Positions 54,220-62,200 of a DNA stretch of 64,000 nt are shown here, in pieces; the first letter of the stretch is position 1; every line of letters begins with the position of its first letter. Both the position numbers and the translations under genes were made by a program. The stretch is from positions 38,361 to 102,360 of the forward strand of contig JAUYMS010000033.1 of assembly GCA_030698625.1 (NCBI GenBank), in the 5' to 3' direction. The DNA comes from Candidatus Omnitrophota bacterium (GTDB lineage: Bacteria > Omnitrophota > Omnitrophia > Omnitrophales > Aquincolibacteriaceae). A model generated the notes under the pieces. The model worked only from the letters and a program-made list of their open reading frames with translations. It was not told where the DNA came from and searched no databases.

Positions 54220-55029
54220 TTACCTGGCGGGCAATTTTTTGACTTCGAGTTCAACGGACTCCAAGTTTTCATCACCGCGCATACTCTCTCCGAGGAGCAG
54301 CGCAATCTCGGAACCGGCGTCAGGTGCCTTGATTTCGGAAAGTCTCTGCAGAACAGGAATCAAGCCGCCGTAGTTCTGATAGAAGTTGCGCAGCAGCGTG
54401 TCAACCTCAAGGAGGTCGCGGGAGTAAACCTGTTGTTTTCTGGCATTCAGCTCTGTCTCCACGGCATTGAGTTCTTCCAAGGCTGCGGTCGTTTCTTGCA
54501 TGGCCTGGAGGAAAAGCTTGAAACCGAGTTCATAGAGCGGCCAATCTTCGATGCCGCGATAGATGCCATTTTGAGTGTTAAAAATTGCGGCAAGCGTATC
54601 GCCGGTAGCCTCACCGGCTGTTAAATATTCTTTAAAGGTACTCTTGAGGAGGCGCTGTTCGGGAAAGCTCTTGAAAATCTGCGGGCTTAATTCTTTCGGC
54701 GCGCCCTCGACGGTAACCAGGCGGACGCCATAGATCTGCTGAAAGAAGTCAATGAGCTGCTTAATATTCCATTGGGCTTCGGGGATGGCGTGAGCATCTT
54801 GAATGACGATAACGATGCGGTCGCCCTGCCCGTTGAAGACTCTTTGCACCTGCCCTATTTTCTCTGGAACTTGGAGCCCCTCTAAACGATCCGGAAAGAC
54901 CTGAACATTAATCGCGGGCGGGGATTCCGGAGCGGCGGAAGCAGTCGGCGCGGACACATTGGTGGCCACAAAGGTGACGAGTACGCAGACCGCCAAAATT
55001 CGGTGCCAGGAGTTTTTCCTCGTTAGCAT
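54220..55029 (-). CDS. Giant 1 N-terminal piece with signal peptide, one frame off from the main body
   Basis: 269 residues from the ATG at 55029, with AAAGGC upstream. Residues 1-32 are a signal peptide (ILAVCVLVTFVATNVSAPTA, cut near ASA-AP). The body has IVIVIQDAHAIPEAQWNIKQ and LVTVEGAPKEL, which resemble the first half of a ChaN/TIKI-type fold. Its end (DAGSEIALLLGESMRGDE) matches the start of giant 2 (ESGSEIALLLNESKRGED). In giant 2 that sequence runs straight on into the domain which here lies in the 27641-54211 frame. A -1 shift at the A6 run restores EVKKIARQVKTSLMIHQ and one 9,129-residue protein. Confidence 0.85.
   Translation of the reverse strand: MLTRKNSWHRILAVCVLVTFVATNVSAPTASAAPESPPAINVQVFPDRLEGLQVPEKIGQVQRVFNGQGDRIVIVIQDAHAIPEAQWNIKQLIDFFQQIYGVRLVTVEGAPKELSPQIFKSFPEQRLLKSTFKEYLTAGEATGDTLAAIFNTQNGIYRGIEDWPLYELGFKLFLQAMQETTAALEELNAVETELNARKQQVYSRDLLEVDTLLRNFYQNYGGLIPVLQRLSEIKAPDAGSEIALLLGESMRGDENLESVELEVKKLPAR
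54235..54240 (-). other. A6 run where a -1 shift joins the two giant-1 frames
   Basis: The coding strand reads GTC AAA AAA TTG CCC and stops at TAA (54220-54222). Reading one base back after the A run gives AAA AAA ATT GCC CGC CAG GTA AAG and continues into the giant frame. Total length becomes exactly 9,130 codons with one added base. This could be a real mutation, a homopolymer sequencing error or programmed frameshifting. Confidence 0.8.
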
Positions 55030-55092
55030 CAAGTTTCGCCTTTCAAAGCCTTTTATAGATATTTTTCTAACAGCCGTCCTTATATAAGATAT

Positions 55093-55114
55093 TACCCTAT
55101 CGGTAGTTAGGGTA
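55093..55114. promoter_or_regulatory. Inverted repeat upstream of giant 1
   Basis: TACCCTA (55093-55099) and TAGGGTA (55108-55114) form a 7-bp inverted repeat with an 8-base loop, about 65 bases upstream of the giant-1 ATG. A third TAGGG follows at 55116. The stretch to the ATG is AT-rich (TTATATA, AAATATCTATAAAA). It may be an operator near the promoter; no clear -35/-10 pair is seen. Confidence 0.35.
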
Positions 55115-55229
55115 CTAGGGCAGGACCTATTTACAACTAGCATTGAAGAGCAAATATATGGAATCTATAGCATACTCAGACGAGGAAATGGTGGTTTTTA
55201 AGCAGATAAAGTATGTAGATCTGAGGTCG

Positions 55230-55260
55230 CCGCAAAGAGCGGTAAGGGGCTCTTAGGCGG
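55230..55260 (-). terminator. Hairpin overlapping the giant 2 stop codon
   Basis: On the minus strand CCGCCTAAGAGC can pair with GCTCTTTGCGG around the loop CCCTTACC (AAGAGC/GCTCTT and CCGC/GCGG with a small internal mismatch). No T-run follows, so it is a weak or factor-assisted terminator candidate. Confidence 0.35.
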
Positions 55261-56200
55261 CTGCTTTGACGGCGTCGTCGGTGAGTTTGTCCATGATGAA
55301 ACTGACAGCAAAGCGAGATACCACGATATTGCCGTTCTCAAACTGAATTGCGTCGCTATATCGCGAGTCGAGCTTCAGATCGGCCTCCTTAATGATGCCT
55401 TTGAGAAGATCCGACACCAACCGCCCGCTAAACTCCTTAATCTCTTCTGCGGTGAGTCTTATGGGAGCTTCCTCCGAATCCTGGGCGAGCTTGATGGCCG
55501 CGACCAGTTGCAGTAAGGAAGTCGATGCTCCCACAAAGGGATTTTCGACGATTGCGTGCTCGTTTTCTTCACCCGCGAGAATTCCAATGCCGAGCGTTAT
55601 GGGGTTAGAGCTCGTCAGATCGGCCCCAACATTAGCAATAAACGGTAACTGAGTCTGCCGGTAAAGACTTGATGGGCGAACGCGTTGCAGATTGCGTTCT
55701 ATCCGGAGATTGATTTCGGTCTTATCCTGGAGGCTGAGCAACTCATCCCCCACTCTAGCTTCCGCACCGGTAACTATTAAAGAATCAACAAAATCAGAAA
55801 CTTTCAGAAGGTTCTCTGCAACATTCTTCAAGAATGCTCCGCCTTCGTCCTCGCTGTTCAGTTTGAGAGCAATGGTTACATTCTGATCCGGATTAAAGTT
55901 CGTTAGACTGTAACGCGCGACCAGGCTGGCAAAGTTCCGGAATTGCTCCGCCATCGCGGCCTGATCGACATCGGATGCGATCTTGTCAAGCAGGGCCATC
56001 CCGCTGTCGATCTCTTCGATAAACTTACTCACGACTGCTACAAATGCCGGGATCGTTGTTTTGCCATTGAGTTTCTCGATGGCAGAGACAAGCGCCAAGC
56101 GTCTTTCCACCGGCGAATTCGAGCCGTAGCGGGCAAAATGCAGAGCCACATCCTGCGCTGTTTCCAACACCTCGGGCGCTGTGCCCTCTGCCGGCTCCGT
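55253..56200 (-). other. Giant 2 conserved C-terminal domain
   Basis: Residues 2552-2866, paralogous to the giant-1 C-terminal domain (see 27641-28477). Alpha/beta, with NPFVGASTSLLQLVAAIKLA and a VSRFAVSFIMDKL tail ending in AAA. Confidence 0.8.
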
Positions 56201-59200
56201 CCGCAGCTCGGAGCGCTTGCGGTCGGCGGAGCGGCGGCGGACCTTGATCTCGTTTTGAGAGCGGTTTGTCACCTGGACAAAGCTACCGACCAACTGGACA
56301 TCAAAATTAGGGCCGTGATAAAAATTGGAGGGTTCTACATTGAGAAAGCCAACTTCCCGCACGGGATCTTCATAATGGCGGAGCCGGCCGTCGCTGATGT
56401 CGAAAAGCTCCACCTTATCCTGCCCACCATCCTTATAATAAACGCGAAAAGGTTCTTCATATTGGAACGCCATATCGTAGCCGTTGGGATCGATAACATT
56501 ATCTCCTTGTGCAAGAAAGATGCTCGCATTAATATTCGTCCGGCTCATCCTCAGAGACGCGTCGGCATCGCTAAATTCAACCTCTGAGGAACCTTCTCCT
56601 CGACGGTTTGCTGTCTGCGGCGACTCGACCTCAACAGAAACCGAGTTTATCGCGCCCGTTTTCCTAATAACAATAAAGTCCTGCCCCCCCTCTTCTGTCG
56701 CCATAATAGTCATATCTCCGGGCCGCTTGAAACCTTCCATGCGGTCACCGTTCTGATACCATACCTCCTCGCCGGCACCATCCTCCACCAAGGCGTCGGT
56801 ATCGTCGCGATAGAAAGTTGGGCGAGCCGCTGCATCCGGATCTGTGGCATGACTCCGGGAAATCCGGAGCAATCGAGTTGATGTTTCACCGGTACTTTCT
56901 TCTGAACTTGCATCAATTACATCCGGCAAATAATAATTCTTAATCAGACCGTTCTCCTTCCAGGTAAAAACGATCGCAGCACGCGTATCAATCCTCAAGT
57001 GCTTTGGCACATCTTCGCGTTTGATAAACTCACGGAGCGCTGCCCGATACCTTCGGATGCGGATCACCTCCTCCTCATCCATCAGGAAATCGGTGTTGTC
57101 CAAATCGACCGTATCCGGATCCAATTCTCCTCGATAAACAGCCACAGGTACGTTTTCCTGAAGATCAATGGCGCCTCGCCAAAACCCCTCCTTCCCTTTT
57201 CTCTTCTTGTCCAGCTCGTCCTGAATACCCTCGCGGTCTTTGAGGTAGACTTCCAACCTAAACTTCGGCGACCGGGCACCCACAACCACACCCCCATCGA
57301 GCGCTGCTTCCGGGCTAATAGCATCCACACCTCCCGGGAAATGGACAAATCTCATGGAGAGTTCAGTAGAAACGACGCGGCCGATTTCCTCGGCTCTGAA
57401 CACTCTTGTTTCATAGGAATACTGACTCCGATCCTCATTCGAACCCCCGAAGGTCTCGACATTGAAGAATTTCGATTCGATCCGCCCTTCAGGGCCTATC
57501 GCCTCGGGATCCAGGTGTGGTCGACTTTTGTTAAAACTACGCGGCACTGCGAGATAACGCGCTTCCTTGGCCTCGGCTGATTCTTCCGAACCATCCCGCA
57601 GTTCGGAGCGGAAACCTACCTGCGCGTCGAGTGCTCTGATAAACTCCCTGAGCACTTCCTTGTACGCCGCAAACGAAATTCGGTTTGCATAAACATCATC
57701 GCGGGCAAATGGTGGTGTGGCGGCAGTGCCGAGCCGATCGATTGTTGCGGTATAAAGGTCAGTGGCTTTTTCTGAAAGTAGGTTATTGTCCTGTCTATAA
57801 CTGAGGGGCCGCCACAACAGCCGGATTATTTGTTCAAGCGTGTAATCGCGATCATCTTCGGTGTATCCGTCTAAATCGTCACGGAATGATGTCAACTGAG
57901 GTAGGATATTTCTGCGCAGGAACTCCTGTTCAGCCGAATCGAATACACTGGGCGCCATCGGTTCACCCACTGGTTGCTCAGCAGGAGCTGCCACGCTGGA
58001 CTGTAACGAGGCGGTAAAATCCCTAACCACGGCCTTATAAATAGCAAGCGGTAGACGGTTGCTATAGAAATCCTGCACGGTAAAAGTAGGGGATGTTTGC
58101 GCCGCCTGTTTTTCTATCGCAGCAACGTAAATGGCTTGGACTTTATCATGCAGGGCCCGGTCGTCCTTCCGAAAAATAAGGGGGCGCCAAACATTGATGG
58201 TTTGCTCAAGCAAATACTCCAGATCATCGATATCGTTAAGGTCCTCAACCAGGCTAACCAGCTGCGGAATGACCTGCTCGGCCAGAAAACGCTCTTCGAC
58301 CCCACTAAACTCGACTGCGTCCTGCGGTTCAACTTTCACGGCCCGTTCGATATCCGTCTTCAGCGCCGCCAACGCCGCTTTATAGGTTGCAATCGGTACC
58401 GCGTATGCCAGCACATCGCCTCTTTGAATCCCCTGGCCAACCAAGGCAGCATCATAAGCATCTAGCAGTTTCAGAAACAGTGCACCATCCCGAACCACAT
58501 TTGTCGATAGCACAAACTGACTGACTTCATCGAGCAGCCTTTCGCGCCCGTCTGCGTCGTCGGCAACCTCGGAACCAATAACGAGCTCAAGCGCCCCCAG
58601 AATTCCCGATAGTCCTATCATTTCAACCTCGTTGCCCTCCAATTCCAGAGTCCGCAACTCAGAGCGGACATAGGCTAGCGCTCTGTAGTCTTCATAAAGC
58701 TTTCCCGTATCGGCCGGCAAACTCCATTCTCTTTCACTGGGAGTGAGTCGGGATGCCGCGGTCGTGTGGGCGACGCGTCTGACGGTTCCGTCAGCGGATT
58801 TGTAGTGCGCAATCGCCACAAAATTGCCATCATCGCTCGAGATGACGACACCTCCTGTATATACCGTCTCTGTGATAATCGCGGATCGCTCTAAGGCATT
58901 AGTCTGCAACGCACCGCTGAGCCCTTCAAAACGATCCGGGTGGATGAAATCAATTTGGTGCTGAAACTCGTGCGCGAGGGTGGCATCCAACAATTTGAGG
59001 ACGCCTTCATGATAGGCTCGCAGAGCCGGTGATAAATCAGGGGCCTGCAGGGCGTACTCGGCAGCGACAGCAGCGCCGATCAGTGTCTCGTGTAAAAGGA
59101 CAATGCCGTTGCGTCCGGCAGTCCCGAAAGCGCTTTCCAGACGATCCTTCCGGATGTTCTTTTCAACATTGGTTTCCGCGAGGATTCCCTCGAGATATAG

Positions 59201-62200
59201 CCGCATTTCGTCATGTTGCAGATCTTGTGCTCTGCTGGAAAGTCGCTCGATTCGCTGCCGCACAAGCGCCGCTTCCTCAAGCGCCAGGGGCGCGCCTTCG
59301 GCTGAGTCGCGCGTGTCGAGTGGGTGAACCCTTACCGAGCGGTCGACAAGCGATAGCTCCCCCGTCCGCAACTCGGAGCGTACGGGAAACTCCGTCTTTT
59401 TGATTGCAAGTTCGACGTCTTTTTGCCCTTTGTTAAAGACGGTCACTTCCCCGTTGGATTTTATGAAAAACGCATATTGATACTCTCCGATCGGGAAGCT
59501 AACGAAGGTCGTCTCGTCTTCGACGGTCTTCTCGCCTCCGAAACTCGTCGTCGCAGCTTGGGGGAGAATAAACCATTTCCCGGTTGTGAAATTAAAATTA
59601 AATACCTCGCCTCGAACAACCATGAATGTGGAAGTAGGCTCGAGCTGAGGATCTCTGATGCGGACAACAATTGCCGTATTTTCTTCTCCTGCCGGAGCAA
59701 TCACGGTCCGGGCGCCTTCTCCCAGGATGCCGCGTTCCTGATACGGCTCAGCGCTTAAAGTCTCACGTGCGTAAGCCACGGCTTCGCTCGGTAGCGACAC
59801 TTTGTACTCTTGATAGACCGCCTGAGTAAAAAACTCCGCTCCCCGCCCACCGGGTTGAGTCAAATTCACTAAGTCAACTGTGCCGTCGGGCGAAAAGGTA
59901 AATCCAATCGAACGGCTCCCTTCATCCACAATGACACTCTTGGAATCAAATTCATTACGGGGAAGGGCCGTCCATGACCGCGGTTGCTTGGGGTCATAGG
60001 CGTAGACTTCACCGTCTACGACCACATAAAACACGGAGGACCTCAGCACTTTAATGACGGTCGCAACACCCCGCTCACCCGCGGCAACAATCGTCTTCGA
60101 GTCGGTCTCGCCCGTCTTTTGAATCCTGTGGCGAAAGCTTGCGAGCGTTCCACTACTGTGAAGCGGGGTAGTCGCCGCGTCAAAATTCACCCGAAGATAT
60201 CCCGGAACACTCTCAGTTACGAGCAGCAAGGAATCGAGTGCGCGCAATTCTGACCGCTGAGATGGCCGGAACGGGTCATAGCGCACATCCTGCAGGCGAA
60301 AGTTCACCGCGTCTAAAAGACGCCGATTATTCTCGAGATTAATTTGAAGTGCTTCAATTTGGTTTTCGTCTAAATCAGAGTCGCGGCTCTCGGCAAACTC
60401 GATACTCCGCTCAAGTGAGCCCCGCTTGTTCTCAAGCGTCAGGTAATTGAAGCGATCAATCAAATCCCCCAAGGAGCGCGCTTCTTCCTCAAGCCCCGGC
60501 AGAGTCGAGTCCACTTCCCGGCCCCGTATCTCCTGCTCACGAGCAGAGAACTGCGCCTCGTAGGCCTCCGCATCTACCTCTTCGCCTAACTCGTCGATCG
60601 TAACAAGGGGTGACGCGACAAGCTCCCCGCTGACTCGAGAAAATGCGACATCGTTACGGGTTCTAAGCGCTCGAAGCAGAAATTGACGCTCCTGATTCAC
60701 GTTGTGTCTGTCATAGGCCGCACGCGAAGACTTAATAAAGCCTTCCAGCATTTCATAAAGCAACGTCAGGTCTTCATACGCGCTGAGATCGTCGATCGTA
60801 CTATCAAGTCCTTGGACGATATCCCCTGTATCCGTAATCGTGACTCCAAAGCGATCGACGAGTTGTTTCGCAATTCTCCTGCGCGTGACCAGCAACCCCT
60901 CATATTGGCTGGCAAAGGTAGCGTCGAAGTCAAAATTCAGTGCTCGAAACCGCAACGGTGCGAAAGAGTAGGCGTTCATGAAATTTGCCTTCAACATGGC
61001 CTTACTGAAATCATATGACTTAAAGGCAAAATCAGACAGGGGCTCGCTCTGTTCTGGTATCCTCAACCCGCGAATGTCATCGATAAGAGCGGTTGCTTCT
61101 TCCAATTGCTTGCCGGTGAGGTAGGACCGTTGCTTTTCCAATTCATCGGCTGACTGCTCAAGATGAGCAAGCATTCGCTCCAATTGCGCGAGCAACTGTG
61201 ACTGCACCGCCGCATCCTCACCGGCCGCAATGGCGGCAGATTCATCCCTCAAAATATGCTGAGAATAGCGGTTCCGCAGGTCTTGAGTGTATTCCAAGTA
61301 GGCAACAGCGGCTTTCCTCTTTTCCTCAAGTTTCGTCAGGGCATCAGACCGAAGCGTCAGCAGATCGTCGCGGCGTTCCAGCACATAGGTCCAGTCGGAT
61401 TCGATGTCCCGATCTGCTCTTTCGATTTCACTGTCGTGCAATTCTTGCACTTCTTGCGAGAGGTCTGCGCGGGGTTTCAACTGAGACGGCTCACCGGTGA
61501 TCTGCGCAGCACGGCGTGAGAGGGTTGAGGCATCTTCGACCGCCTGGTTGAGTTTCGTTAAGGCGTCAGCAAGTTTTAAGCGGGCCGTCGCAGCCCTGTC
61601 CGGCTCAGTAATCGCTCTCGCGCTGCCTAATTCCCCAATTGTGCTGTCGACAAAGCGGACAAGCGACTGTATCGCCGCGCGCAGCCGCAGAATTTCCCCG
61701 GCGAGCTGAGGAAGCGTCTCCTCGGCTGACCTCGCATCAAATGAACCGGGGGCGCTTCGGATATCGGCCAGATTGATTTCAAAATCGCGATCGACTTCCC
61801 GATTCCGCTGATTGAGTTTTGACTCAATAATCTCTTGCGTGATATTAAGCACACTCTCGTCCCGGCGAAACTCGGATTGCAAATTTCGCAGGCTCTCGTC
61901 AATTGCGACATTTTGGGAGAGAAAATCATCAGGTGTCCAGGAGGGCCCAAAAATCCGACTCAGTTCCGGCTGTCTCTCCACTCTATCCAGCAGCGCAAGC
62001 CGGATATTGTCGAGAGAATCAATAAGTTCAATGCGGCGCCTCAGTAGATCAGAAAGGTTCAGACCCTCCAGTCTTTTCCTCAGTTGCGTCTCCCTGGCCT
62101 CCGCGGCCTCTTGAGTATCACCAAGACGCCCTGAAATTTCAGCGATTTTAGCTTCGGATTCAACTCTAATCTCCGCCACCTTATCAATAGCCGATTTGTT

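Noticed and set aside
54211..54222. Stop-restart coupling as the way giant 1 is made as two proteins
   Set aside because: No ribosome site precedes the TTG/ATG, and the frames split a domain that is continuous in giant 2. Kept only as an alternative.
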